Positions 26,099 through 37,802 of a stretch of DNA of 64,000 bases are shown here, piece by piece (the stretch's first letter is position 1; the number at the start of each line of letters is the position of its first letter). This DNA is from Diatrype stigma (lineage: Eukaryota; Ascomycota; Sordariomycetes; Xylariales; Diatrypaceae), in the NCBI GenBank assembly GCA_022225965.2, contig JAKJXP020000032.1, forward strand, positions 1-64,000. The letters are read 5' to 3'. Position numbers and translations under genes: made by a program. A model generated the notes under the pieces. It saw nothing but the letters and a program-made list of their open reading frames with translations, had not been told where the DNA came from and made no database searches.

Positions 26099-26299
26099 AT
26101 GGCGACCGTTATGAACGAGGAGATTCTGCTCCGACTGCAGCAGCCTCTCGTAGTCCTCTCCATCGTCCTGATGAGCATTCTCCCCACCGTCTACATAATC
26201 GGGTATTCCCTGACCATCATATTCAACTCCAAGGCGCGCGTGGTACGGGTCTATCCAGACCAGGACGTCGACGCCGAAGATGGGCGTCATGTGAACTAA
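26099..26299 (+). CDS. 66-residue putative membrane protein
   Basis: A short ORF with a strong start context (CCACAGCCATGG) preceded by a CT/CA-rich leader. The N-terminus is polar, followed by hydrophobic residues 18-42 (LVVLSIVLMSILPTVYIIGYSL), then a basic and acidic C-terminus ending DVDAEDGRHVN. It could be a small single-pass or hairpin membrane protein. No family is recognised. Short length leaves a real chance that it is not translated. Confidence 0.4.
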   Translation: MATVMNEEILLRLQQPLVVLSIVLMSILPTVYIIGYSLTIIFNSKARVVRVYPDQDVDAEDGRHVN

Positions 26300-27872
26300 A
26301 AATCTTGCTGGTTTCATCCTCACTCTGCCTGCCTGCCTGCCTGCCCTCCTTCTCGTCCGGCCGGTCGCTAGTTCATGCCGGCTGGTGAGGAGGGACGCAG
26401 GTAGGCAGGTAGCCAGTCTGCCTGGACTAGGCTTGTGTGTACCGGACGGACAGGTTGGTCGTAATTTAATATCAATTGGGAAATGGGCACGTTACGCATC
26501 TATCTACTCCATTGGTCAATCTTACATGTCGACATTGTGGTCTCATGCTAACATTGATATCGCGTATTAGCTCTTCCCCGGGATTGCCGTGTCAGTCACT
26601 ACATTTTCCTATCCCATTATGTACACTATACCAACCAATGACACGTCTGTGGTGTTCTGATGGTCCGTTGACCACCGAGGGGAGTTGTGAGAGACGAAAT
26701 GGATAGGAAGAGAAGCCAGTAACCGTATCTCTGGCAGTATATACGGCGAAATCGCCCCGAGGCATACGCACACACGTCCATATATATATAAACATCTCTT
26801 AGTATCTGGTTTGTACATTCGGAGCTTGGGTTCACGGGGGGATAAAAAAATTGGTTGTTAGTTCTAACAGCACAGCGCGGCGGGTTGAGAGGTGTTAAGT
26901 TTGTTAAAGTTAGGGAGAGATCGAAAAATATTCATGATATGCCATCCATCCAGAGCTACGGCTACCTATACACTCATTTCATTGCAAGACCCCCTAACCG
27001 CGACGAATGACGCAACGCAACGCAACGCGGCCGCGCCCCTCCCGTACATAGGTACATCGATGACACCCGACCGAACTGCAGTCGCGATGCGAGGTTCCCG
27101 CAGGAGGCCGGTCCGGGCCGGGCGCTAGCTGCGGCGCAGTCGCCCAACATGGCAGGCGCGTGTCACCGCATTCCTTGCCAGCCGATCCGGACGGAGATGC
27201 CGTCGGCGTGTCTCCCTTGGCCCCCCTTCGCGGTCGCGACCCCGCTGCTGCGATTGGTGAACGCGTACGGTGACGCCGCCGACCCCGAGGCGCGGTGCCG
27301 GGCCGGTCTGACGTCCTAGTAGAGTAGAGGATGTTTTCTTCGTTGAAGAGCGTGTCTGCATCTACCTACACCCCACGTCTGCGTACGTTGAAGGACAGAA
27401 CCGGCGAGATTCGCGTAACTGGTCGCTCCCGCCTCCTTCGGGTGCTACCTACTTAGTAGTTAGGCGATCTCCGACAACAAACAACAAAATCTAACGTTGA
27501 ACACGCCGCAGTCGGAGTCGTAGCCGCAGCTGGAGGTCATCATGTGGTGGCATGGGAAGATGGCTACTTTATTTTATTTTTTCATTCAATAAAATCACTC
27601 TACCATCAATACCATGACAAGAACAAGCACTGTGTGTCGACGGTCAACCCGAAAACGTTGTTTAGTCGTTGAGTTATGCCATCATACGGTAAGACACTGA
27701 TTTTCCCACCAAGCTTTCGAGATGCAGAGATAATAAGCGTAGTTGAAACTTTCTCATATGCTCATATGAAGCGCAGCACTATATTTATAAACTACCTATC
27801 ACAGGCATGTAGTTCCCCCTCCCCTTACGATATAACGTGATATCAGCGCGGCAGATAGACTAGACCTAGAAC
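26300..27872. other. spacer upstream of the small ORF and downstream of ggt
   Basis: Contains a GC-rich patch (27000-27300) with short chance frames and otherwise AT-rich sequence. No gene is supported. Confidence 0.45.
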
Positions 27873-29742
27873 CTAGACAGCGAAGCCTCCCGAAGCAACC
27901 TGCCTCGGCTCGCCGGCGGCCTCGAAGGTGCCGTTTGGCAGCAGCCTCAAAGCCTGGGCGAAGCTTTGTCCAGGCTCGGCCCACGTGATGTTGTGGCCCA
28001 GGGAGGCGAGGAAGGCGGCCGTGGCGTTATCGTAGGTCCACTCGAGGGTGGTCGTGTCGGGGACGAGCTGGTCGTGCAGGCGGGGGGCGGCGAGGGCGCC
28101 GGCGGGGTCGAGGCCAAGGTCGAGGATGCCGCGGACGCTCTGCATCGTGGTGGTGATGATGCGGCTGCCGCCGGCCGCGCCCGTGGCGTAGTACAGGCCG
28201 CCCTCGGGGGTCTCGACGATGGTGGGCGAGATGGATGAGAGGGGCCGCTTGCCCGGCCGCACGTAGTTGGCCGGCGACGGGATGTAGCCGAAGGCGTTGC
28301 TCGCCCCGGGGATGGAGAAGTCGTTCATCTCGTCGTTGAGGATCACGCCCGTCTCGGGCACGATGACGCGCGATCCGAAGATCAGGTTGATGGTGGTGGT
28401 GAGGGTCAGGGCGAGGCCGCTCGCGTCGGCCGCCACCACGTGGCTCGTCCCCGGGGTCTCGAGGCTCTCGAGCCCGGTCGGATCGTACCACGATATGTTC
28501 TGCGTGCGGGTGTCGGAGATCTTCGACCGGATCTCGGCCGCCGTCGCGTCCGACACCATGTCCTGCTGGTAGGCGTCGAGGCCGTCGACGAACGAGGGGT
28601 CGCCCAGCTCCGTGCGCAGGCCGTAGGCCCACCGCAGGGCCTCGTCCATCCGGTGCGTCGTCAGGTTGATCGCCGCGGGGTCGTCGAACCCGTCGTACCC
28701 GTCCATGACCTTGAGGGCGCTGAGCGCCACCACGCCGCCAGAGGGAGCGCTGCAGCTCGTGACCTTGTGGCCGCGGTAGGTGATGACGGCGGGCTCGCGG
28801 ATGGCGACGGTGTAGTTCTTAAGATCTTCCAGCGTCATGGTGCCGCCGCTGGCGGTCAAGGCGGCGATGGTGGAGTCGGCGATGCTGCCGGTGTAGAAGG
28901 CGTCGGGCCCTTCGTTGGCAATGGTCTGCAACGTATCGGCGTAACGCTTTCGCGTCATAGTGTCGCCTAGCTTGACTAGCTCGCCGTTCGGAGCGAAGTC
29001 TTCAGCCCAGTTCGGGTCACTCGTGAGGAAATCGTCATCAGAAACGGAATCTATGGCGTCCATCAGGTCCCCTGTCACTACGAAGCCCTCGCGGGCGACC
29101 TTGATAGCGGGAGCCATAACGTCAGCCCAGGGAAGGACACCGTATTTGTTATGGATATGCTCCAGACCCCGGAGCTCACCGGGCACACCACTGGGTACTT
29201 AAGTCAGCAGCTTCTTCCTTTGTATAGCTGGCGCAGGCTTCTGGCGGGTGGTTACATACCTGGCTAGACCTCCGTATAAACTGGCATCCGTGTTGTTGGT
29301 GTACATGTCCTCGAAGGCTGCCGCCGGCGCCGTCTCTCTGAAGTCGATGAATTCCTGCACTCATAATCAGCCATTGGCTCTCCGAAAGACATGCTAAGCA
29401 GGGAATGAACGATGAACGTCACCCGGGCGGCCTCATAGACGACCAAGAAAGAGAGGGGAGACATACATATTCGCCTTCGCTGCTGCGGACGAGCGCAAAG
29501 CCACCACCGGCAATGCCACTGTGGAACATGCCAATGACGCCGACACAGAAGACGGTGCCGACGAGGGCATCGCCAGCACTACCTCCGGCCTCGAGAAGGT
29601 CGGTTCCAATGCGGGAGCACACGGCGCTCTCAGACGCGACGGCGCCAAGCTCCGGACCGGTAGACGCCGGTGCTGCGAGGGCGAATTGCGCCAACAGCGT
29701 GAGCTGAAGCCCCGCGGTGGCGATCTTGCTCAGGCACCCCAT
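27873..29742 (-). CDS. secreted gamma-glutamyltranspeptidase
   Basis: Three exons (29742-29467, 29354-29260, 29190-27873) give 562 residues. A signal peptide (to about residue 24, ...AQFALAAP) opens the protein. Early blocks include GGSAGDALVGTVFCVGV and GIAGGGFALV, and exon 2 adds FIDFRETAPAAAFEDMY. The enzyme family is made as a precursor that cuts itself before a Thr; here that Thr is residue 372 in PGTSHVVAAD, followed by TTINLIFGS and the ILNDEMNDFS block of the small subunit. The enzyme transfers or hydrolyses gamma-glutamyl groups, chiefly of glutathione. Both junctions restore conserved sequence (GEY-EFIDF; GGLA-SGVPGEL). It lies head-to-tail with the FMO-like gene at 31690 but 1.9 kb away, so a functional link is not implied. 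Confidence 0.92.
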
Positions 29743-31689
29743 ACTGCACTGTAACTGACGTCACCTGCAGGAAGAAGCAGCTTAGAGAAGGGAGACCAAG
29801 GCGAAAGACCCGATGGACAGATGGATCGAGAGTGGCCGATTGCTTCTTCTAACCAGGGGCGGGAAGCTGGCTGCTGGGTAAGAAGTGAGGATCGACTGAA
29901 CTCCTCACCCGGGGGGGATCTTCCTTTTTCTATACGACTGACAACCTCGAGGAAGCGGCACAGGGATCGCGTGAGGTCTCACAAACACAGCCTGGTCTGG
30001 TGCCGCACCTTCCTACGCTAGGTGTTTATCGAAGCTGAAGCGGCAAGGCTGGCTGATGACCGAGGCCAAGAAGGGAGCGGGAAGCGCAACCCTGCGATTA
30101 GTCGGGGTTTTTAGCAGGATGAAGATGCCGATCACCCGCCGAATAAGTTAGGCAAGACCTCCCCAGTACGAAGTAGTTACTGTCAATATGAGTATCGAAT
30201 AATTGAATATTGAATAAATATCATGCTAGCTACGAATCGTAAGACTTACTGGAATGATACCGTAGTCTGATGAATTGCGCCGCCGTTCTGCTGCAACTAG
30301 ATCGAAGAAAAAGCATCATCCCCGGAGTCCAGATGCGTTCGTTCGGTCAAGATGCATGATATTCCGTCTGACTGCTTCATACGATTACTTCGTACGACTT
30401 CGTATTGGGGCTTGGTTCTCCCTTGTCCTCAGAGAAGGTCCCAGCACCCATGTATGTAGACAGCTGTAGGCTGTGGGTTGTAGATTGTAGATTGTAGGTT
30501 GTAGATTGTAGGTTGTAGATTGTAGGTTGTAGATTGTAGGTTGTAGATTGTAGGCTGTAGGCCGTACTTGAGATTATTATCATTCAAGGTTGTTGACAGG
30601 TCGTAGCTGCAACATCGAGAATGGGCACTTACATACCACATGCCACCACCACGTACCTACCCACTACCTATCATTCGAACAATTGGAAGTCTGGACATAA
30701 GGTAGTAGGTACCACCATCATATCTTGCTGCGGGGTGCCTTGGCGGTGAGCATTGCGGCGTTGAAACGCCCAACTCCTGAGCGTGTACTACCTATAAGCG
30801 CCTATAAGTCCCTAGACTACTTACCTACCCTACCTACCTTGGTACCTGAAAGTCCATATACCCATTCGCTAATCGACGATACGCGGGGCCTGTCGGGCGA
30901 TATATCCCTACCTACATACATACCTACATCCCTACATCCCTACATCCCGAATTCTGAGTCAGATACCTTCAAGTTGTTCCTTGATCTTTCTTCTTCAACG
31001 GCCCAGCCACGCGGTTGACCAGGTTGAGATGCCGGAGTTAGCTGTGCCACTGGCCGAGGCCCCTCCGAACTTTCCTCAGTCTGATCCGACCTCCCCCGAG
31101 CCCCAAGTTCTCCAGCGGGCCGCTTGTGGAGAAAAAGCCGTTGCGACCTTCCGCTTTGGGACGGCTAGCGAAGTCTAGAGCTTGGCAGCGCAAGCGGCGC
31201 GGTGGGAGGCGTCGTGGGTTTTGGTCATTGTTTGCGACCCGAGACAGGCGGGCTTAACCCGATACAAGAGAATGGGATTCGCTTTATCGCCATAGTCAAA
31301 TTACGAGTTCCCATCAGTCCACCAGAAAAGGATTCGGCCCTGGTCATGATGCGATCGCAAGATTTGGGATCTAGTTGAAACAAAACAAAGGAGAAATTAA
31401 CCCTACAGAAAACCCCTGTGGTTTCGCTTGATAGACCGACGGACTTGGCCTGCTCAATTAGAAGCGACGGAGTCTATTACAAAGCACGTCTTATACACCT
31501 CAATTGAAGTTTTTAGTTGAGGTAGTTAGGCGTGTTCAACTTACATAGCAGCTGTTACGCATTTCTTGGGCAATTACCACGATGATGACAATAAACTAGA
31601 CGGGTTATGTATCATCACCTGATCGTAAGCCAGGCCGATGGTATCAATCCAAGAACATAGATAGACACCCATCCTAAAAGACCTTGCTC
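29743..31689. other. spacer between ggt and the FMO-like gene
   Basis: No gene is supported. It contains a tandem repeat (30473-30570) and a run of TACC/CCCTACAT simple repeats (about 30805-30950). Confidence 0.5.
30473..30570. repeat. tandem 14-bp repeat
   Basis: The unit TTGTAGATTGTAGG, itself two diverged 7-mers, is repeated about six to seven times with few changes. The array is fully open on the minus strand (LQPTIYN-type peptide repeats), but this is a by-product of unit length, not evidence for a gene. Confidence 0.8.
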
Positions 31690-33725
31690 TCAAAGTTTCG
31701 CCTTAACAGCCACCCCCTCACGCGTCGTCTCCCCCTTCTCCTCCCCCCTATCCTCTCCATTCCCGTTCCCCCCCTTCTCCCCATCCTTTTCCACCCCACC
31801 ACCCCCCTTCTTCTTCCTCTCCTCCTCCACCGCCCTCGCCCTCTTCCGCTGCCACCCGCCAATCTTCGTAGCCACCATGCCGGCCCAGACATCGAGCCAC
31901 TTCTTGTCGAAAGCCGGCAGTACGCGTCCCGGGTTGCCCGGCGCCGGCTCGCCGCCCGCGATGGCCCGCAGCAGCTCGAAGTACTCCTCGAAGTCCGGCC
32001 CCACCGCGTAGAAGCTCTTGCCCTCGCCGCGCGCCACCACCCGCCGCCGCTCCCACTCCAGCTGCTCCGCCACGGTCGGCAGCGGCTGCCGCGCCCGCCC
32101 CGCCAGGAATCGCGCTACCGCTACCGCTTGCCACTCGTACATCCGGAACGTGAAGCCGCCGCCGCTCTGTGAAGTTGGGTTGGGGTTAGTTGGTGGTGAT
32201 GCGGCAAGCAAATTCAGTGGCGTATTTAGGTAGCTAGTTCGGAAATTTGGCTAGGAGTTCCGGAGAGCTTTGAAGTTTTGCTTTTTCGTGTTGGAGGGAT
32301 AGGGCTGCCGGTACATGAAGACAGAGAAGAGGAAACCAGCCGGGGCGGGAGGGGTGCAGGGGGAAAGGCCACTCACCATCCCGACAAAAGTCAGCGTCGG
32401 ATCCTCGATATTGAAGACGTGCTGGTACACGCCAGGCAGCCTCCGGTGGGCCTTCCTGATGCGTTTCTGCACCTCGGGCAGGTACGGCAGGCTGAACTGG
32501 TAGCCCGTGCCGAAGATGACGTGGTCGACGCCGTCGAGGTGCGAGCCGTCGGCGAAGTGGATCCGGCCCGTGGCGGCGTCGAACCGGCTGATCTCCTTCT
32601 TGACCTCGATGTGCGGGTGGTCGAACGGCTCCCACCCGAACGCCGGGATGGGGTCGCTCCGCAGCGACGAGTAGACCGGCGCCTGCGCGTACGCCAGCAC
32701 CTCGTGGACGATCTCGTGCGAGGATACGGAGCCCCCGACCACGACGACGCGCTGTTAAGTGTTGTTAGGTACGTTGTTCAGCGAGAACTTAGGTAGCACG
32801 GAATATTTGCAACAGTAAACCCACCTTCCCCTTAAAACTGGGGGCATCGCGGAACTCCTTGCTGTGCAGGATGCTGCCGGGAAACCGCTCGCCGTACTCG
32901 GCCAGGCCGGGGATGTCGGGGAACCAGGGGACGTTGTAGTGGCCCGAGGCGACGACGAGGGCGTCGAAGCGCTCGCGCCACCAGTAGTTCTTTCCCGCGG
33001 CCTCCTTGCGGAGCGTCAGAACCCACTCGTCGCGGATCTTCTCGGCCCGCTCGACCGTCGTGGCGAGCTCGAGGAGCTTCTCGTGGCCCCCGCGCAGGAA
33101 GATCCCCTCGACCCACTCCCGGATTACCGTGTGGTGCCGGAACGGCGCCGGCGACCCGTACTCGGCCAGCGTGCGCTCCGACAGCTTGTTGGGAAAGGGC
33201 TCCTGCGTGTAGCTCATGATCTCCGGCGTGATGTTGCTGTGTAGGTTCTCATCTGCACAGAGCCATAGACAGCTGTCATATTAGCACATTGCTCACGGCC
33301 CACCATGATTGCTTGACCCGAAAGGGATGCCCACTTGAGAACGCAAGGGAAAAAGGAAAGTAACAAGACAAGCTATAAATGATCGAAGCAAGCGGCTAGA
33401 AAAGAACCTGGGTGGGAATCGACTCACGGATCGCCGTATCGGAGAAGCGGACCTGGTGGCTGTTGACGGCCTCCGATATGGGCGTTACGGCCGGGAGCAC
33501 GTCGGGGATCGGCGGGGCCGCGTCCGCAACGTTGTTCAGCAGGTCTCTCAGCGAGCGCACCTTGGGCGGCAGGTGAGGCGTGTAGTTCCACGTGCCGCCG
33601 ATGGCCGCTCGCCGGTCGAACACCCGGATCGTCTCGAACGCCTGCTCCTTGGCCAGCGCATCCACGGCGATCGCGCCTGCGGGCCCAGCCCCGACCACTG
33701 CGACGCGACGGGCTTTGACGGTCAT
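31690..33725 (-). CDS. FAD/NADPH flavin-containing monooxygenase (FMO-like)
   Basis: Four exons (33725-33428, 33252-32825, 32751-32377, 32166-31690) give 525 residues. The first Rossmann motif is VAVVGAGPAGAIAV (residues 8-21) followed by a GGTWNY block. Residues 223-233 read FPGSILHSKEF, the FMO fingerprint F-x-G-x3-H-x3-F. A second nucleotide-binding stretch (RVVVVGGSVSSHEI, from residue 243) is the NADPH site, and FGTGYQFSLPYLP follows. FMOs oxygenate soft nucleophiles (S or N) or act on small metabolites; the substrate here cannot be told. All three introns have good sites and preserve phase. The last 50 or so residues are a strongly charged Gly/Lys/Glu tail not typical of the family. Confidence 0.85.
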
Positions 33726-34492
33726 CTTCCTGGGTAGGTGCTTAGACAGAACGCAGACTTAAAGGACAAAATTTTGGCCGGGAAGTGGTTGAGAGGCGTT
33801 GATCACTCTGATCTTAATTTTGAACCGTCTTCGGGGCTTCTAGTCTATACCTCTAGCTACGTATAGACTCCAAACAACAACAACAGCCAACGCTCCTCCG
33901 AACGGCGGGCAGTCGAGGCATTATAAACCACCAGCACTGGATGTCGTGATACATGATAAGCTCCACTCCGGGTCCAATGAGATATCCCAATTGCTAGAAT
34001 GCCAATAGTTCCTTGCCCTAAAGAGCTACATGACGCCATTCTGAACAATCGCACGTGAGCCGATTCCTCTCTCAAAAATAGAAGGTTGGCATAACGGCGG
34101 TGCGCTGCATAGAGCACGCCATATGTGCAGAACTCCGAGGCGGAGCTTGCTGATAGATAGGTAGGTCATGGATAGGTATCGCGAAATGCGGGACATGGAT
34201 GAGGTCGCATTGCCCGTCGGCATATGGCGCAGACATTTATTCTTCCTTCATCACCCATACACTCTGGTTGGGTCGTGGTCGTCATTAGGTTCCCTGCCCG
34301 GGGGGAATAGCAAAGACGCGACCTGGGGATTCGGGCCCTTTAAAAAGATATCTTGAGATCGGTTGCATGACATAGTTATTAACTTATTAGGTCGGACTAT
34401 GTGCTATTTGGTTTCTTATCTTGTCCCGTCTGGTTCCCGGCCCAAAGGTTACGTCTATATCCAGACATCAGACATGGACACAATACGGTATC
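33726..34492. other. spacer between the FMO-like and nuclease genes
   Basis: Promoter side of the FMO-like gene and 3' flank of the nuclease gene. No other feature is seen. Confidence 0.5.
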
Positions 34493-36349
34493 CTAGATAA
34501 CACTGAGTCTCGCCACGGATGGATCGTGGTCGCTGACAGCATCGTCGTAGCTCAGCCACGTATTGACGTGCACGTGCTCGTAGCGGGGGGATCTCCGGGC
34601 AATCTTCGGCGACACGTACATGTGGTCGAGCTGCTGGCAGTTCGAGTCGTAGAGGTAGGTGTACCGCTCGACCTCGGGGACACCCGCGGCGACGTCGAGG
34701 TCGACCAGGCCGGAGTTCCGCGCGAACACTCCCAGGGGCTCGACGAAGGCGAACTCGTTGAAGTCGCCGGCAACGATGACGCCGGCGCCGGGGTCGCGCC
34801 GCAGGATCTCGGAGACGAAGCCGGCCGTGATGTTCGCCTGGGCCGTCCGCTTGTCGACGCCCTTGTTGACGGGCGGTCGGGCGTCGCCGTGCAGCGTGGT
34901 GCTGCCCCCCTTGGAGCCGAGGTGGACGTTCACAGTGAAGAAGTCGGAGAGGCGGCAGAGGATGCTGTTTTTGAACTCCCAGTGTGCCACTAGGGGCTTG
35001 CGGCTGTCAGACCAGGCGGTGTTGCTTGGGTCGATGCGCCCTGGGTTGAAATTGAGAGCAGGGCCAGACAGGAACCCATATCCTTTCTGAACCTGGACAG
35101 CATCCGTGGCGGAGCCTGGGTTAGCATTCTTCAACCGGAGTACGGACGGGTTGTAGAGGTAAGCCGTGCGAATGTTGCCACCGGGCTCCCCGCCGTCCTT
35201 GTTGTTCTCAGGGGCAATATCGACGGACTCGTATCTCCAGCCAGTCAGTGCAGCGGTGGCATTGATCAGGGCACTGAGGGATTCGGTGGCAGAGACGACA
35301 CCGTCGTTGGTCGGGCCATCGTTGTCCTGTATCTCTTGGAGGAAGAGCAGGTCAGGGGCATCCAAGTACGTTGCGATGTGCTCAGCTCGACCCTCCAGCT
35401 CCGGGCTACCGGGGTAGAAGTTCTCAATGTTATAGCTTCCGACAGTCAAGGCAGCACAACTACCTTTCAGGAGGAACTTCTCCGGATTAGGGAGGGCTGG
35501 AGAAGGCATCTTCTTGACGACGAGGGCTGTGGTTGGGAGGATGCGATAGAAACCAAAAGCTTGGTAAACGATACCGGTGAGATCCTCGAGCTCATCGCCA
35601 AGCCTTCCGTCGTCCCGGTTGCTCGTGCCATCTAAGGGGGTGCCGATGATGATTGCCTCCGGGTTGGCGTCTCCGGAACGCATGGTCAAACCACCCCGGC
35701 GATTGAGACCTGTGACTGGCCATTCACCCACGACCCAGGTGTCGCCGTACTGATTGGGCTTCGCAATGGCGCGCGGGTTCTTGATGGTAACAAGCTCGCC
35801 CATCAGGCTCTCCCAGAAGTCCATGCCATATTTATCTGGCTGGAGCTCAGGATTGGCGACCGAGAGTTTGTTCGCATTGTTCGGCACGCCGAAAATGCCG
35901 CCAACATCGAGAGAAGAGAAGTCCTGCGTCGGGGGATTCGGAGTGTCCTTCCCGATCTCGAGAGGTTCGACAGGATGTCCGCTGGACACTACGGTGATGG
36001 TATGAGGCTGGCTGATCTCGGTAAGATAGCTGTAATCACTACTCGAGCGGTACTCCTGAATGGTGCCGCTCAGGGAAATAACGTCTCCCGTGGTGAAGTT
36101 ACCAGCAAGATTGGAGCCGTAGACGTAGACAGACTCAGAGGTCCTAGGGTCGTCATCAGGTTCAAGAGACCGAATCCAGAAACCGCTACTGTAGCGGGCG
36201 GTGACCAACCCAGAGATATTGACGCTTTGCCCGTTGTAAGGCGACAGGAACCTTGGGCCATTGATCGCGGCAATGGATTGGGCCAAGGTGCCAGGCAACA
36301 GCAATATAGCGGCTGCGCAGGAGCACAGGGAGTGAAGTGTCGACCTCAT
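34493..36349 (-). CDS. secreted endonuclease/exonuclease/phosphatase-fold nuclease
   Basis: A single exon codes 618 residues. A signal peptide (to about residue 24, ...LLLPGTLAQ) is followed by an N-terminal domain of about 270 residues resembling the lamin-tail/OB-type region of extracellular nucleases such as ExeM and NucH. The EEP catalytic domain starts near residue 300 (GSYNIENFYPG). Key blocks: LQEIQDND (metal-binding Glu), VNVHLGSKGG, GDFNEF at 528-533, LDHMYV at 574-579, and the C-terminal SDHDPS at 606-611. All catalytic positions that I can recognise are present. It probably cuts DNA or RNA outside the cell. It is transcribed away from the SurE-like gene, sharing a 1.45-kb spacer. 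Confidence 0.88.
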   Translation of the reverse strand: MRSTLHSLCSCAAAILLLPGTLAQSIAAINGPRFLSPYNGQSVNISGLVTARYSSGFWIRSLEPDDDPRTSESVYVYGSNLAGNFTTGDVISLSGTIQEYRSSSDYSYLTEISQPHTITVVSSGHPVEPLEIGKDTPNPPTQDFSSLDVGGIFGVPNNANKLSVANPELQPDKYGMDFWESLMGELVTIKNPRAIAKPNQYGDTWVVGEWPVTGLNRRGGLTMRSGDANPEAIIIGTPLDGTSNRDDGRLGDELEDLTGIVYQAFGFYRILPTTALVVKKMPSPALPNPEKFLLKGSCAALTVGSYNIENFYPGSPELEGRAEHIATYLDAPDLLFLQEIQDNDGPTNDGVVSATESLSALINATAALTGWRYESVDIAPENNKDGGEPGGNIRTAYLYNPSVLRLKNANPGSATDAVQVQKGYGFLSGPALNFNPGRIDPSNTAWSDSRKPLVAHWEFKNSILCRLSDFFTVNVHLGSKGGSTTLHGDARPPVNKGVDKRTAQANITAGFVSEILRRDPGAGVIVAGDFNEFAFVEPLGVFARNSGLVDLDVAAGVPEVERYTYLYDSNCQQLDHMYVSPKIARRSPRYEHVHVNTWLSYDDAVSDHDPSVARLSVI

Positions 36350-36679
36350 AATGACTCTAGATCCCCGAGGAGGTGGGCGCGACTACGTGAATGAGCTCAG
36401 AGCATCCACTGGGGTCGAGGCCTAAGGCTTGTTGTCTTCGGCTTCTCATCCAGGGGGGAAGCTATGCATATATATCCGCATTGCTAATCCAGCCTTCAGA
36501 CGGGCCAAGGCCGGCCATCGTGGCCGAGGCTCGAACATTGGCATGGCATGCCATTCCGATGGACCAAGAGCTGAATATCAATGAAAAATGCCAAGATAGA
36601 TCCGGGGAATTCCTAAAGACCTCTGAGTGGCTCATTTCCCATCTTGATCTGGGCTTGGCGGGGTCGTGGTCAGGCAACG

Positions 36680-36685
36680 CACGTG
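36680..36685. promoter_or_regulatory. CACGTG palindrome (possible Pho4/NUC-1-type site)
   Basis: CACGTG, 331 bases upstream of the nuclease ATG and about 1.1 kb upstream of the SurE-like ATG. CACGTG is the core site of fungal bHLH phosphate regulators (yeast Pho4, Neurospora NUC-1). One copy in a spacer of this size is not rare by chance, so this is suggestive only. Confidence 0.3.
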
Positions 36686-36808
36686 GATTGGTTGGCCTGT
36701 GTATAGAAAGCAGGTCTTTGGAGCGGAGGAGCCACACGGTCGGAGATCTATAAACCTGCAACCTGGTATCCGTGGCGAGGCAACCGGCCCTCACTAGCCT
36801 AGAGCTGG

Positions 36809-36899
36809 TGTTCGGGCTCACATGTTCGTTGAGGTGTTCACTGGTCACGATTTACGAACACCGGTGAACACTGGTGGCTAACGATACGAACATCGAACA
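36809..36899. promoter_or_regulatory. cluster of TGTTC / GAACA motifs with two-fold symmetry
   Basis: Three TGTTC (36809, 36823, 36835) are followed by four GAACA (36856, 36866, 36888, 36895), the reverse complement. The centre contains an inverted arrangement GTGTTCAC...GGTGAACAC. The layout resembles a multi-site operator or a hairpin. The factor, if any, is unknown. Confidence 0.4.
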
Positions 36900-37802
36900 T
36901 GAGGTCATGAAGGAGATTTGACACATACCTACTTGTAAGTAGCACAAGATCCGACTGAGGACTTGTTCATTTTGGCTATCAACGCAAGTAATCGGACCAG
37001 CGCGTTAGACCCGACCTCTATCTTAACGGTCTCGCCCCTAACTCTCCTTGCCTTCCCGATCCGGACTTAGAAATCCATGGTCTCGGAACGGGTCCTGCAG
37101 TTCGGTGCATTAACACTATAATCTAAATCCTATATTTGCCTATTTGGGACGTACCTCCGATGAATTCATGAGCATCAATCCATTTATACAAGTAAGGAAG
37201 AGAGCGGCCCTGGCTACTGGGACTATCTGTTCACCTTACATACGGCCCGCTTCATCGGCGCTGCTAAGTGCAAGCCTCATAGGAATCCTTCGAGAAAAAG
37301 ACTTGGCATAAACAACAGCAGTCCATTTCATTGGACAATGGCATCATCCCGGGTGACTGGTTATCTCGACAAATCTGGGGGCAAGATAGAAAACGGCAGC
37401 TGCATCGCTTTCAGCACCGAGCTAGGTATTCCCTTGCTTCTTATTTTGCTCCTTATCGTCGTCGTCGGTGTCCGACAGCCGATCCCAAAAACGCTAGCTA
37501 CACAACAAGTACGTAGTAGCTGATGCTGACTGGCCAATCGTATAGTTCTTGTATGATTCCTTCCAAGACTATACATGCGCCATTGGGATGGAGTTACCAG
37601 GGGGTTTCTTTCTGGAAGGGGTAGATAAACCTCGATGAATTCCACCACGGGCAATGCAATGTTCTCTCAGCTCCAGTCGAGTTTGTCGAACTTCGCTCCC
37701 TTCCGTCGCATCCCTTACCGTAGGGTGTTCTCCCTCTCCTGACAGTTTCTCCCATCCACTGTTCGGAGCCATCCTCTCACTCGGAGGGGGGTTTCTTTCA
37801 CC

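Larger units (their letters stand above)
36350..37802. other. shared divergent spacer of the nuclease and SurE-like genes
   Basis: Both genes are transcribed outward from this region. It contains a CACGTG site, a dense TGTTC/GAACA cluster (both listed separately) and only short chance ORFs. It is the most motif-rich intergenic region noticed in the window. Confidence 0.5.

Noticed and set aside
28027..28970. Overlapping frames in the ggt gene
   Set aside because: Arg/Pro/His-rich shadows of the large ggt exon.
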